From assembly GCF_039872745.1 (NCBI RefSeq), contig NZ_JBDPZD010000003.1:124001-188000 (forward strand): DNA of 64,000 nt, in the 5' to 3' direction. Numbering within the stretch: the first letter of the stretch is position 1; each line of letters starts with the position of its first letter. Origin of the DNA: Pelomonas paludis (GTDB lineage: Bacteria; Pseudomonadota; Gammaproteobacteria; Burkholderiales; Burkholderiaceae_C). The notes beneath the pieces were generated by a model that was not told where the DNA came from, did no database searches, and saw nothing but the letters and a program-made list of their open reading frames with translations. Made by a program: the position numbers and the translations under genes. Below are positions 56,431-64,000 of the stretch, one piece after another.

Positions 56431-57348
56431 TTATTGTTTGCGCCGCTTTTGTTGCAGCACTTCGCAGGTCTTGGTCTGGCGGGGTGCCGGGTCGAAGCCG
56501 AACTGGTCGTTGCGGCACGCCAGCCCGTTGACGGCCTCGCGGTAGGTGTAGCGACCCTCAGCGCCGTAGCGCACCACGCCGGCGCCCTTGAAGCTGCACT
56601 GTGCCCCCTCGCTGGCACAGGCACGCCAGCCGAGTTGGTCAGCGCCTTCGCCCTGCCAGCCATTGCCTGCGCGTCCGCCTGCGTCGGTGCGCACCTCGCA
56701 CTGCTTGGCCACGCCGGGGTAGGGGTCGCCAAAGCTGCCGTTGTTGCAGGCGATGCCGCCCTTGACCTGGCGCTCCAGCGAGCGGCCATTGGCCGTGTAG
56801 CGCACCGTGCCGGTGGCTGAGCAGTACTGGCCCTCGTTGGCGCAGTGCGTCCACTCGCCAGAGTCGGCCAACTCGCAGACCTTGCTGCGCTTGTAGGCCG
56901 GGTCCCCAAACTCGGCCACCTCGCAGCGCACGCGGCCGTTCACCCGTTTGGTGGCGAACTGGCCGTCGACGCCAAAGCGCACCTCGGCGCCTGCGGGTGC
57001 GTCGCACCAGTCGCCTTCCTTGGCGCATGGGCGCCAGTTGCGGCCCGTGGCGCCGGGTTGGCGCCAGCCCTGATAGGCCGGGTCCTGGCGCCAGTTCATC
57101 GAGCGCTCGCAAGACTTGGTCTGGCCAACGGCCGGGTCGGTGCCGAAGTCGCTCACCGTGCAGTTGATCTTGTCGTGCACCTGCCGGAAGACGTAGCGCC
57201 CCGGCACGCCAAAGCGCACCAGGGTGTCTTCATCGACATCGCAGACGCGATCCTCGCGTGCGCAGTGGGTCCATTCCTGGGCCAGCGCGAGGCCGGGCAG
57301 GGCGATCAGGGCAGTGGCGCAAAGCCAGCGGGCAAGCAGGGTGTTCAT
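56431..57348 (-). CDS. Secreted protein of four tandem cysteine modules
   Basis: 305 residues from the ATG at 57348, giving a clean signal peptide (ARWLCATALIALPGLALAQ). The whole mature protein is four copies of a ~55-60-residue module. Each starts W-x-x-C-A-x-E and has a second Cys about six residues later, V-R-F/Y-G/T-x-x-G, a third Cys, F-G-(x)-D-P, and a final K-x-C-E. There are four cysteines per module, probably two disulfides. Similar single modules occur as appendages of secreted hydrolases, so glycan or surface binding is a guess. It has no catalytic domain and is convergent with the helicase. Confidence 0.85.
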   Translation of the reverse strand: MNTLLARWLCATALIALPGLALAQEWTHCAREDRVCDVDEDTLVRFGVPGRYVFRQVHDKINCTVSDFGTDPAVGQTKSCERSMNWRQDPAYQGWRQPGATGRNWRPCAKEGDWCDAPAGAEVRFGVDGQFATKRVNGRVRCEVAEFGDPAYKRSKVCELADSGEWTHCANEGQYCSATGTVRYTANGRSLERQVKGGIACNNGSFGDPYPGVAKQCEVRTDAGGRAGNGWQGEGADQLGWRACASEGAQCSFKGAGVVRYGAEGRYTYREAVNGLACRNDQFGFDPAPRQTKTCEVLQQKRRKQ

Positions 57349-57400
57349 GTTGGGCATCTTGCCCAAACGTGGCCCCGCTGTCGCGGTTGACGGCAATGCG

Positions 57401-57428
57401 TCAGTAAGCGGCTGTCAGTAAGCGGCTG
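57401..57428. repeat. 14-bp tandem duplication at the 3' end of the SDR gene
   Basis: TCAGTAAGCGGCTG occurs twice head to tail (57401-57414, 57415-57428). The inner copy contains the stop codon of the minus-strand SDR gene, and the outer copy repeats the last codons and stop beyond it. Likely a recent slippage event; the protein is unchanged by it. Confidence 0.8.
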
Positions 57429-58056
57429 TGAATCGCTGGCGCTGGTGGGCAGGGCGCTCGATCTCGTCCACGATGGCCACAGCCAGGTCGGCCACGCTCA
57501 GGCGGCAATGCCCTTCGGCATCGAACACCGGTGCGTCCGTGCCCAGCCGGTAGCGGCCGGTCCGCTCGCCGCGCTCCAGATGCATCGGGGGCGACACGAA
57601 GCTCCAGTCCAGGCCCGAGGCGTCGGCCTGCAGGCGGCGCAGCAGCTCGCGGGCGGCCAGCGCGCCGGCTTTCCATTCGGCCGGGAACTGGGGCGAATCC
57701 ACCAGCTGCTGCCCAGGCGCCACATAGAGGCTGCCCGCCCCGCCCACCACCAGCAGGCGCACGGCGGCCGCACGGGCGGCAGCCGTGATGGCCTCGCTGC
57801 CCTGGAGGAAGTCGTCGTAGAGCTTGGGGTTGCCCCAGCCGGCGTTGTAGGCGCTGACCACGGCGTCCACGCCCTCGAGGGCCGCCCGGAGGCCCTGGGG
57901 CGCCAACGCGTCGGCGGCCTGCACCGTCAGGCCCGGGCGGGTGGCCAAGCTGGCCGGGTTGCGCTGCAGGGCGCGCACCTGGTGGCCTCGGGTGAGCAGT
58001 TCTTCCAGGACGGCGCTGCCGACAAAACCGGTGGCGCCGATGAGTGCGATGTGCAT
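57415..58056 (-). CDS. NAD(P)-binding SDR-type epimerase/reductase
   Basis: 213 residues. The N-terminal dinucleotide site is HIALIGATGFVGSAVLEELL, with VSAYNAG and SFVSPPMHLERGERTGRYR typical of atypical SDRs of the NAD(P)H-binding (NmrA/azoreductase-like) type. There is no classical YxxxK dyad. It is divergent from a LysR gene, which is probably its regulator. The substrate is unknown; relatives respond to redox or thiol stress. Confidence 0.88.
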   Translation of the reverse strand: MHIALIGATGFVGSAVLEELLTRGHQVRALQRNPASLATRPGLTVQAADALAPQGLRAALEGVDAVVSAYNAGWGNPKLYDDFLQGSEAITAAARAAAVRLLVVGGAGSLYVAPGQQLVDSPQFPAEWKAGALAARELLRRLQADASGLDWSFVSPPMHLERGERTGRYRLGTDAPVFDAEGHCRLSVADLAVAIVDEIERPAHQRQRFTAAY

Positions 58057-58155
58057 GGTGATCTCCAGGGTGGGTGTTGCGATGGAGGGATTGTTTGGCC
58101 TTCACGATCTGCTGATAAGTCGGTCAAAATGACGATCACTGTTTAGACAAACTTC
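58057..58155. promoter_or_regulatory. SDR - LysR divergent promoter
   Basis: 99 bp. GTCAAAATGAC at 58123-58133 is a perfect palindrome around AAA in a locally AT-rich stretch, and is a candidate LysR operator controlling both directions. Inference from position and symmetry only. Confidence 0.45.
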
Positions 58156-59052
58156 ATGCTGGACCAACTCAAACGCATGGCCGTGTTCGCCGCCGTGGTG
58201 CGCCAGGGCAGCTTTGCCGGCGCCGCCCGCGAGCTGCGCACCAGCACCTCGGCCGTCAGCCAGCAGGTGCGCGCGCTCGAGCAGGACATGGGCGTGACCC
58301 TGCTGCACCGCACCACCCGCAAGCTCAGCCTGACGCCGGCGGGCGAACGCTTCCACGCCGGCTGCGCGGCCATGTGGGCGGCGGCCGAGCAGGCCCAGTT
58401 GCAGCTGGCCCAGTTGCGCGACGCTCCCGAGGGCGAGCTGCGCGTGGCCATGACCGTTGGCTTTGCCCGCGTGCTGGGGCCGGCGCTGTCGGGCCTGCTG
58501 GCGAGGCACACGGGCTTGCGCCTGCACCTGCAGGTTGAGGACGGCTTCACCGACCTCGTGGCCCACCGCATCGACCTGGCCATCCGCTTCGGGCGGCTGC
58601 CCGACAGCGCCTGGGTGGCGCAGCGCATCGGGCAGATCCGCGTGGGCGTCTACGCCGCACCGGCCTATCTGGCGCGCCACGGCGTGCCCACGCAGCCCGA
58701 GGCCCTGGAGGCTGCCGACTGGCTGCTGCTGCAAGACGGCACCGACCTGCCGCGCCGCGTCCAGACCCAGGGCCCGGGCGGCGCACGCGAGCTGCGCCTG
58801 CAGGCGCGCTACAGCAGCAACAACCAGCTCAGCCTGCAGCAGCTGTGCGAGGCGGGGCTGGGGCTGGCCATGCTGGGCGACGAAGATGTGGCCGAAGCCG
58901 TGGCCGCCGGCCGCCTGCTGGCGCTGCAAACTGACTTTGCCCTGCCCGACCTGCCCGTCTGGGCCATGACGCCGCAACGCGATGGCCAGCCCGCCAAGGT
59001 GCGGCATGCCATCGAGGCCTTGAAGAATCACCTCAGCGGAGTGGGCGCATGA
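58156..59052 (+). CDS. LysR-family transcriptional regulator
   Basis: 298 residues. The HTH is FAGAARELRTSTSAVSQQVR with LLHRTTRKLSLTPAGE. The effector domain is of the CrgA/DhcR-like type (GELRVAMTVGFARVLGPAL, DLAIRFGRLPDSAWVAQRIG, GLGLAMLGDEDVAE). It is divergent from the SDR gene, its likely target, and its stop overlaps the next gene (ATGA). Confidence 0.93.
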   Translation: MLDQLKRMAVFAAVVRQGSFAGAARELRTSTSAVSQQVRALEQDMGVTLLHRTTRKLSLTPAGERFHAGCAAMWAAAEQAQLQLAQLRDAPEGELRVAMTVGFARVLGPALSGLLARHTGLRLHLQVEDGFTDLVAHRIDLAIRFGRLPDSAWVAQRIGQIRVGVYAAPAYLARHGVPTQPEALEAADWLLLQDGTDLPRRVQTQGPGGARELRLQARYSSNNQLSLQQLCEAGLGLAMLGDEDVAEAVAAGRLLALQTDFALPDLPVWAMTPQRDGQPAKVRHAIEALKNHLSGVGA

Positions 59053-59666
59053 GCCAACGTCAGCAAGGCATCGTCAGCCAGTGGGATGCCGACAAGGGCT
59101 ATGGCTTCATCACCGTGGCCGGCAGCGGCGAGCGGCTGTTTGCGCACGCGCGTGCCTTTGGCCTGCGGCCGCACCGGCCCTATGTGGGCGAGGCCGTTAG
59201 CTTTGAAGTGGGCCTGGACGCCCAGGGCAAGCGCCGGGCGCAGAAGCTGCGTGGCACCGCGCCGCCACCAGCGCCACAAGCGTCACCCGCTGCAACAGCC
59301 GTGCGGCCGAAGCGCAACTCCAGCCGCATCCTGCTCTTGATCCCGCTGTTTGCCGCCTGGGTGCTGGCCTGCGAGCTGGTCTGGGGCCTGCCGCGCTGGC
59401 TGTGGGGCGCCTACTCGGCCATGAGCCTGGCCACCTTCATCGTCTACTGGGGCGACAAGCGCGCGGCCCAGCGCGGCAGCTGGCGCGTGGCCGAGGGCAC
59501 GCTGCATGCGCTGGCCCTGTTTGGCGGCTGGCCCGGGGCCTTGCTGGGGCAGGAGCTGCTGCGGCACAAGAGCGCCAAGCGCAGCTTCCGGCGCGCCTTC
59601 TGGGCCACGGTGCTTTTGAACGTGCTGGCCTTTGCAGCCCTGTTCACGCCCTGGCTGAAAAGCTGA
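59049..59666 (+). CDS. Cold-shock-domain / DUF1294 membrane fusion protein
   Basis: 205 residues. The N-terminal cold-shock fold (QGIVSQWDADKGYGFITV, GERLFAHARAF; ~1-68) shows the RNP1-like KGYGFITV. A Pro/Ala linker follows, then a DUF1294 domain with about three or four membrane helices (SLATFIVYWGDKRAAQRGSW, HALALFGGWPGALLGQELLRHK). This fusion is widespread in Proteobacteria with unknown role, presumably a membrane-tethered nucleic-acid binder. Its 3' end overlaps the convergent hydratase gene by 23 bp. Confidence 0.92.
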   Translation: MSQRQQGIVSQWDADKGYGFITVAGSGERLFAHARAFGLRPHRPYVGEAVSFEVGLDAQGKRRAQKLRGTAPPPAPQASPAATAVRPKRNSSRILLLIPLFAAWVLACELVWGLPRWLWGAYSAMSLATFIVYWGDKRAAQRGSWRVAEGTLHALALFGGWPGALLGQELLRHKSAKRSFRRAFWATVLLNVLAFAALFTPWLKS

Positions 59667-60363
59667 GCGTTCCCAGCTCCTGCATCCAAAGCTCGCCCGC
59701 GCTGGCACTGCCTAGCGGGTGCAAGCCCGCCCAGGCGCCCGTGGTGACCACGCTGCCCGCCGGCAACGTGCGACCCGTGCGCGTGGCGTGGCGCAGCCAA
59801 TGCGGTACGACCCAGGCTGGGTCGGCCAATGCATGGCCGCCTTGGCGGGCGATCTCGGGCTGGCCCTCCAGGCGCAGCCGCCAGGGCAGGGCCGCCCAGT
59901 CGAGCGGCCGGTAGGGCTGCCAGTCGCCCAGCAGCAGGCCGGCGTTGGACTGGTGGTCGGCAAAGCGCAGCAACTCGGGGGCGGCCAAGCCTTCCTCCCA
60001 GCGCGAGGCGATCAGCTCGATGGAGACGCACATGGCGTCGATTGCGTCGGTCAGCGGCTCCTGCGCCGGCGCCGGGCTCACGTCGCGCCCAAGGCGCAGC
60101 GCCACTTCGACCTCGATGCCCAGCAGATGCTGGCTCGCCACCGGGTTGACCGGCGAATGCGAGAACGGCCCCTCGCGCCGGGCGCCGCCCGACTTCCAGC
60201 GCGTCAGCGGCCAGCCCAGCGCGGCGGCCACGCCCTCCTGCACGGCGTAGGCGTCGGCCTCGCTGCGCACGGCGTGCTGCCAGTCGGTGGCGCGCAGGCG
60301 GGTGCCTTCGCGATGGCAGCGCGTGAGCGCCGTGACAAGGGCGCTGATGAGCTGCTCAACCAA
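59644..60363 (-). CDS. 2-keto-4-pentenoate hydratase-like protein
   Basis: 239 residues. A TTG start at 60363 lies 8 bp inside the dioxygenase gene. The fumarylacetoacetase-superfamily hydratase fold is suggested by DAYAVQEGVAAALGWPLTRWK near the N terminus, GIEVEVALRLGRDV (acidic metal ligands), DHQSNAGLLLGDW and a C-terminal VTTGAWAGLHPL. In meta-cleavage pathways such enzymes hydrate 2-hydroxypenta-2,4-dienoate. Pairing with an extradiol dioxygenase supports an aromatic ring-cleavage role, substrate unknown. Confidence 0.88.
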   Translation of the reverse strand: MVEQLISALVTALTRCHREGTRLRATDWQHAVRSEADAYAVQEGVAAALGWPLTRWKSGGARREGPFSHSPVNPVASQHLLGIEVEVALRLGRDVSPAPAQEPLTDAIDAMCVSIELIASRWEEGLAAPELLRFADHQSNAGLLLGDWQPYRPLDWAALPWRLRLEGQPEIARQGGHALADPAWVVPHWLRHATRTGRTLPAGSVVTTGAWAGLHPLGSASAGELWMQELGTLSFSARA

Positions 60364-61159
60364 AGCGGAAGCTCGACGTCGTGATGGCCCCGAAGAACTC
60401 GGTCTCCAGGTAGTTGCAGTGCCCGGCCTCGCCCTCGGCCGCGCCGGCCGCCACCATCAGGGGCAGCAAATGCTCTTCGCGCGGGTGGGCGATGCGGGCG
60501 GCCGGTGCCTGGGCCCAGGCCATCAGTCGCTCGGCGCGGCCGGCCGGGTCGGGCAGGGCTTGCTGCAGCCAGGCATCAAAGGCGGCAGACGGGGCGCGGC
60601 CCGCTTCGTTCAAGAGGCGCAGGTTGTGGAAGCTGAAGCCGCTGCCAATGATCAACACGCCTTCGTCCCGCAGCGGCGCCAGCAGCCGGCCCAGGGCGAG
60701 GTGCTCGGCCGGGTCCAGGCCCCGGCGCAGCGACAGCTGCACCATGGGCACATCGGCCTGCGGGTACATCGGGTAGGCGGTGCAAAAGGCGCCGTGGTCG
60801 TAGCCGCGCTGGCCGTCCAGCGCCGCCGGCAGCCCGCCCGCCTTGATCAAGCCCGCCACGCGCGCCGCCAGCTCGGGCGCACCCGGCGCCGGGTAGACGA
60901 TGCGGTAGGTGTGTGGCGGGAAGCCACCGTAGTCGTACACCATGCCAGGCGCCGCGCTGCTTTGCAGCGTGAAGGCGGCTTCCTCCCAGTGGGCCGAGAT
61001 CATCAGCACGGCCTTGGGTCTGGCCGGCAGCGAGGCCGGCAGGCCGGTCAGCGAGGCCTCCAGCAGCCGGTAGCCCTGGCGCATGGGCCCATCCATCCAC
61101 GGCCAGGGGCCGCCGCCGTGGGAGAGGAAGAAGGTGGGGAGGCGTTGTGGCGCGTTCAT
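60356..61159 (-). CDS. DODA-type extradiol ring-opening dioxygenase (LigB/YgiD-like)
   Basis: 267 residues. A class III extradiol dioxygenase: metal-ligand histidines in FFLSHGGGPW (His14) and ISAHWEE, YDYGGFPPHTYRI, GYDHGAFCTAYPMYP and a later AHPREEHLLPLMV. It opens catechol-type rings between a hydroxylated and a neighbouring carbon; relatives include plant DOPA 4,5-dioxygenase. It is co-transcribed with the hydratase downstream. The true substrate is not determinable. Confidence 0.92.
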   Translation of the reverse strand: MNAPQRLPTFFLSHGGGPWPWMDGPMRQGYRLLEASLTGLPASLPARPKAVLMISAHWEEAAFTLQSSAAPGMVYDYGGFPPHTYRIVYPAPGAPELAARVAGLIKAGGLPAALDGQRGYDHGAFCTAYPMYPQADVPMVQLSLRRGLDPAEHLALGRLLAPLRDEGVLIIGSGFSFHNLRLLNEAGRAPSAAFDAWLQQALPDPAGRAERLMAWAQAPAARIAHPREEHLLPLMVAAGAAEGEAGHCNYLETEFFGAITTSSFRFG

Positions 61160-61329
61160 GCCGCTAGCTTAGGCGCCCGCCCGCAGACTGCGCTTGCAGG
61201 CACTTGAGCGCAGCGTTCGACGGTTTGGAACGAAGGCTGTACGCCGTCCTGGGGACAGGGTTTTCGGCAGGCCACACCGGGGCCGGCAGGGCCGGGCGGC
61301 TGGGGTGCAGCCGGGATAATCGCCGCCCG

Positions 61330-62631
61330 ATGTCCGAGACGCCCCAGATCCCCGAGCCCGACGAAGCTGGCCGGGTTGAAGATTTCTTTCGCGACCAGAG
61401 CGTCCCGCAGGAGGCCCTGCTGTGGTGGCAGCTGGATCGCCACGAGGCCTTGCTCGCCGCCCAGCGCGCGCTCTTCCACGGGCCGGCGGCCCTGGTGCGC
61501 CTGCGGCTCTGGGTGTTCCTGGAGATCCTGGGGCTGACCGAATCGCGCCTCACGCGTGAGACGCTCAACCGGCACTTCCATGTGCTCAAGGACGAGGCCC
61601 TGGAGCTGGTGCTCAAGCGCCTGCGTGAGGCCGAGCTGCTGGCCTGGGAGCCCTCGGGCCAGACCTACACCGTCACGCCGCTGGCGCAGCAGCTGGTGGG
61701 CATGCTTGCGCCCTTCACGCAAGGCCCGGCGGCGGATGGCGACCTGGCCTCGCTGCTGGCCGGCGTGGCTGGCGCGCATCAACTCGGCACCTTGCAGCCG
61801 GCGCAGTTGCAGCACCTGCTGGCCCAACTGGCGCGCCTCTATGACGAGTTTGCCGACGCCATTGCCAGCGGCAGCGAGTTTGCGCTGCGCCGGGCGCGCG
61901 AGCGCTTTGAGAAGGCGCTGACCCTGGTGGACCGGGCCAGCGAGGCGCTGGGCGCCATCATGGTTCAGGCCGAGGAGGCCGGCGAGGCGCGGCTGGAGCG
62001 CCTAGCGCGCGAGCTGGGCCTGGCGCAGGCCCGGCTGCTGGCCATGGCCAGCCAGTTCAACCGCGCGCTGCAGCAGGCCGACCGCCAGCGAGTCACGCTC
62101 GGCTCCACCGGCATCACCACCACCGATGTGCGCCGCTGGCTGCAGCATCAGCCTGACCTGGCCGGCTTGCTCGACGGCCTGTGGGAGCGCCCGGTGCACC
62201 CGGTGCTGGTCTCGCAGCACGAGCTCTTCGACATGGCCGAGGGTGAGTTCGAGCGCGTGCGGCCCGTGGCCGCCGAGCCTGGTGCGCTGCCCGCCGGCAT
62301 GGCCGCACCACCGGGCGAGCTGGGCGTGATGGAGCTGCCGCCCGAGATGGCGCAGATGCGCGCCTTGCTCGACACCTGGCGCGCGGCCGGCGAGAAGCAG
62401 CGCGAGCTCGGCCCCGCCGTGCTGGGCGGCAGCTATGCCCGCTCGGCCTACCGCGCGCAGTTGCTGCCGCTGCTGGGCGACACCCAGGCCCGCCACCTCA
62501 AGGGCGCCACCGGCGACATGGCGCGCCAGCCCTGGCGGGTGCGCTGGTCGGCCGAGCAGAGCGAAGTGAATGACCCGCACGTGGCCTGGATGAGCCATGG
62601 TCTCTTGATCCAAAGCGACAACAACGAATGA
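61330..62631 (+). CDS. Condensin-like kleisin subunit (MksF / Wadjet JetA-like)
   Basis: 433 residues from the ATG at 61330; GATAAT about 13 bp upstream may be a -10 box, implying an almost leaderless mRNA. An N-terminal winged-helix-like region (~65-130: LRLWVFLEILGLTESRLTRE) is followed by a long helical middle (~150-300) and a C-terminal segment. The assignment rests mainly on the downstream overlapping genes, a small KITE-like protein and an SMC-like ATPase. The complex should entrap DNA, either for chromosome organisation (MksBEF) or plasmid restriction (Wadjet). Confidence 0.75.
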   Translation: MSETPQIPEPDEAGRVEDFFRDQSVPQEALLWWQLDRHEALLAAQRALFHGPAALVRLRLWVFLEILGLTESRLTRETLNRHFHVLKDEALELVLKRLREAELLAWEPSGQTYTVTPLAQQLVGMLAPFTQGPAADGDLASLLAGVAGAHQLGTLQPAQLQHLLAQLARLYDEFADAIASGSEFALRRARERFEKALTLVDRASEALGAIMVQAEEAGEARLERLARELGLAQARLLAMASQFNRALQQADRQRVTLGSTGITTTDVRRWLQHQPDLAGLLDGLWERPVHPVLVSQHELFDMAEGEFERVRPVAAEPGALPAGMAAPPGELGVMELPPEMAQMRALLDTWRAAGEKQRELGPAVLGGSYARSAYRAQLLPLLGDTQARHLKGATGDMARQPWRVRWSAEQSEVNDPHVAWMSHGLLIQSDNNE

Positions 62632-63326
62632 GTGCTCCCATGGACGAGGCGGCCCTGCTGGCCGCCCAACTGCTGGCCCGCCGCTGGCTGCCGCGCAACC
62701 ACCCGCTGGTGCGCAAGGCCCTGATCGACCGCGAGCTGTGGGAGGCCCTGGGCCAGCGCCTGGCTGCCGTCGGCATGAAGGTGGTGGACAACGTCCACGC
62801 CGACCACATCGCCACAGCGCTGCTGCGCCCCGCCGAGCGCGCGGTGTTTGGCGAGCAAGGCCTGGCCGCCAACAACAACCTCGACCTGCCGCGCGACGGC
62901 GTGGCCTTGCTGGTGGTGCTGTGGAGCCTGATCGTGCTGCCCAAGCGGCAACGCCAGGTGGCGCGCAGTGATGCGCTGCATGCCGGCCAAGGTGAGATGT
63001 TTGCCAGCGACAAGCCGCTGCCGCCGGCGGCCAGCGTGTCGCCCCTGGTCAGCTACCGCAGCCTGCTGGCCGACTTTGGCGACCAGCTCGGCAAGAAGCT
63101 GCGCATGGACACCAATCTGCGCCTGCTGGAGCGCCACGGCTTCATCACTCGCAAGGGCGAGGACATCACCGAAGGCCCGCTGCTGGACCTGCTGATCGAC
63201 TACGACCAACTGGCGGCGCGTGTGCTCGATGGCTCCCTGGCCGACGTGCTGGCCCGTGCCGGCCACCCGGTGGCCCGACCTGCCGAACCGGCTGAACCAG
63301 AAGAACAACAAGCGCTGGACGACTGA
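62628..63326 (+). CDS. Condensin-like accessory subunit (MksE / JetB-like)
   Basis: 232 residues; the start overlaps the kleisin stop (ATGA) and its own stop overlaps the SMC-like gene (TGATG). It has two winged-helix-like regions, one containing WEALGQRLAAVGMKVVDN and the other MDTNLRLLERHGFITRKGED, typical of MukE-like KITE proteins, and an acidic tail (PAEPAEPEEQQALDD). It should bridge the kleisin and the ATPase heads. Confidence 0.75.
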   Translation: MSAPMDEAALLAAQLLARRWLPRNHPLVRKALIDRELWEALGQRLAAVGMKVVDNVHADHIATALLRPAERAVFGEQGLAANNNLDLPRDGVALLVVLWSLIVLPKRQRQVARSDALHAGQGEMFASDKPLPPAASVSPLVSYRSLLADFGDQLGKKLRMDTNLRLLERHGFITRKGEDITEGPLLDLLIDYDQLAARVLDGSLADVLARAGHPVARPAEPAEPEEQQALDD

Positions 63327-64000
63327 TGTTCCACCTGCAAACCCTTGAACTGCTGCACTGGGACTACTGCCAGCGCGTGACCCTGCCGCTGGACGGCGCC
63401 ATCATCACCATCGCCGGCCCCAATGGCTCGGGCAAGACGACCCTGCTCGACGCCCTGCGCACCCTGCTGGGCCTGGAGTGCTCGGGCGGCCGCACCTACA
63501 AGACCTACGCCCGCCACGCCAATGCCGAGACTGCCTGGCTGCGCGCCCTGGTGGACAACCGCCCGCGCACGCGCCAGAACAGCAGCCGGCCGTTCTCGTC
63601 GTCCCTGCTGTATGCCGACCAGGTCACCCTGGTCTGCCGCATCGAGCGCCATGGCGGCGACTGGGTGCGCCGCTACCTGATCCTCGACGGTGCGCATGAG
63701 ATCGAGCAGATCGCGGAGCGCGGCGAGAAGGACTGGCTGGGCGTCGAGGCCTGGAAGCGCCGGCTCGAAGCCGCTGGCCTGACCCGCGCCATCGGCCGCG
63801 TGCTGGCGCTGGAGCAGGGCCAGACCGACCGCCTCTGCGAGCTGAGCCCGCGCGAGCTGCTGCGCCTGGTCTTTGAAGTGTTTGGCGACCAGGAGGTGCT
63901 GGACCGCTACGAGCAGGCCCGCAGCCACCAGGAGCAGCTCTCGCGCGAGGTGGAGCAGGCGGCGGGCGAGCTGGCCCACGCCCAAGCCCAGCTGTCCGAC
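63326..64000 (+). CDS. SMC-like ATPase (MksB / JetC-like), 3' partial
   Basis: 225 residues are visible before the window ends. The N-terminal head starts at once, with Walker A GPNGSGKTTLLDALRTLLG (31-49). It contains VLALEQGQTDRLCELSPREL and passes into a coiled coil from ~190 (YEQARSHQEQLSREVEQAAG). This is the motor of the condensin-like complex with the two preceding genes. Whether a JetD/MksG nuclease gene follows lies outside the window. Confidence 0.85.
   Translation, partial: MFHLQTLELLHWDYCQRVTLPLDGAIITIAGPNGSGKTTLLDALRTLLGLECSGGRTYKTYARHANAETAWLRALVDNRPRTRQNSSRPFSSSLLYADQVTLVCRIERHGGDWVRRYLILDGAHEIEQIAERGEKDWLGVEAWKRRLEAAGLTRAIGRVLALEQGQTDRLCELSPRELLRLVFEVFGDQEVLDRYEQARSHQEQLSREVEQAAGELAHAQAQLSD

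Overview
The window is GC-rich, gene-dense chromosomal DNA of a betaproteobacterium, most likely Burkholderiales (Comamonadaceae / Roseateles-Rubrivivax type). The support is protein style: prpE, a pterin dehydratase next to rsgA, a pabB-pabC fusion next to orn, cold-shock/DUF1294 and RhlE proteins, plus very short leaders and many 4-base stop/start overlaps. No rRNA, tRNA, CRISPR array, IS element or replication origin was seen.

Region 1 (1-10080): a truncated histidine kinase with a LacI-type ligand-binding sensor; a TetR-HlyD-ABC ATPase-ABC permease efflux operon with its own palindromic operator; then, on the minus strand, a glutamate-cysteine-ligase-like enzyme overlapping a Kef-type antiporter, an exported Bcp-like peroxiredoxin, and a Cache-domain membrane protein with no output domain.

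Region 2 (10081-29102) is the clearest functional unit: a pectin/rhamnose utilisation locus. An exported six-hairpin glycosidase diverges from an operon of TonB-dependent receptor, GH28 and GH43. This meets a minus-strand operon, DeoR regulator - sugar-binding protein - ABC ATPase - two permeases - FGGY kinase, which has the order of the rhizobial rhaRSTPQ(U)K cluster without rhaU. Divergent from it are rhaD (aldolase/dehydrogenase fusion) and rhaI (isomerase). The inferred flow is: outer-membrane uptake of oligosaccharide, periplasmic trimming, ABC import of L-rhamnose, then isomerase, kinase and aldolase to dihydroxyacetone phosphate and lactaldehyde/lactate.

Region 3 (29238-47194) is mostly housekeeping and signalling: an MBL hydrolase, a Crp/Fnr regulator, two M48-type or cell-wall enzymes, an orphan phage-type muramidase, Kup, an NlpC/P60 hydrolase, PrpE, a LacI-sensor diguanylate cyclase, DinB, secreted proteins of unknown function, a LysR regulator, LldD and a DUF2785 protein. 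Two intergenic structured repeats lie here: a row of four hairpins (30584-30680) and a 136-bp near-palindrome (31684-31819).

Region 4 (47195-49457) is a visibly more AT-rich accessory insert carrying one SIR2-domain protein, a candidate anti-phage NADase, with nested inverted repeats on one side.

Region 5 (49458-64000): rsgA-phhB-Ste24 protease, orn-pabBC, an RhlE-like helicase, a secreted protein of four cysteine modules, an SDR/LysR divergent pair, a cold-shock/DUF1294 fusion, an extradiol dioxygenase-hydratase operon, and at the right edge a kleisin / KITE-like / SMC-like operon of the MksFEB or Wadjet JetABC kind, cut by the window end.
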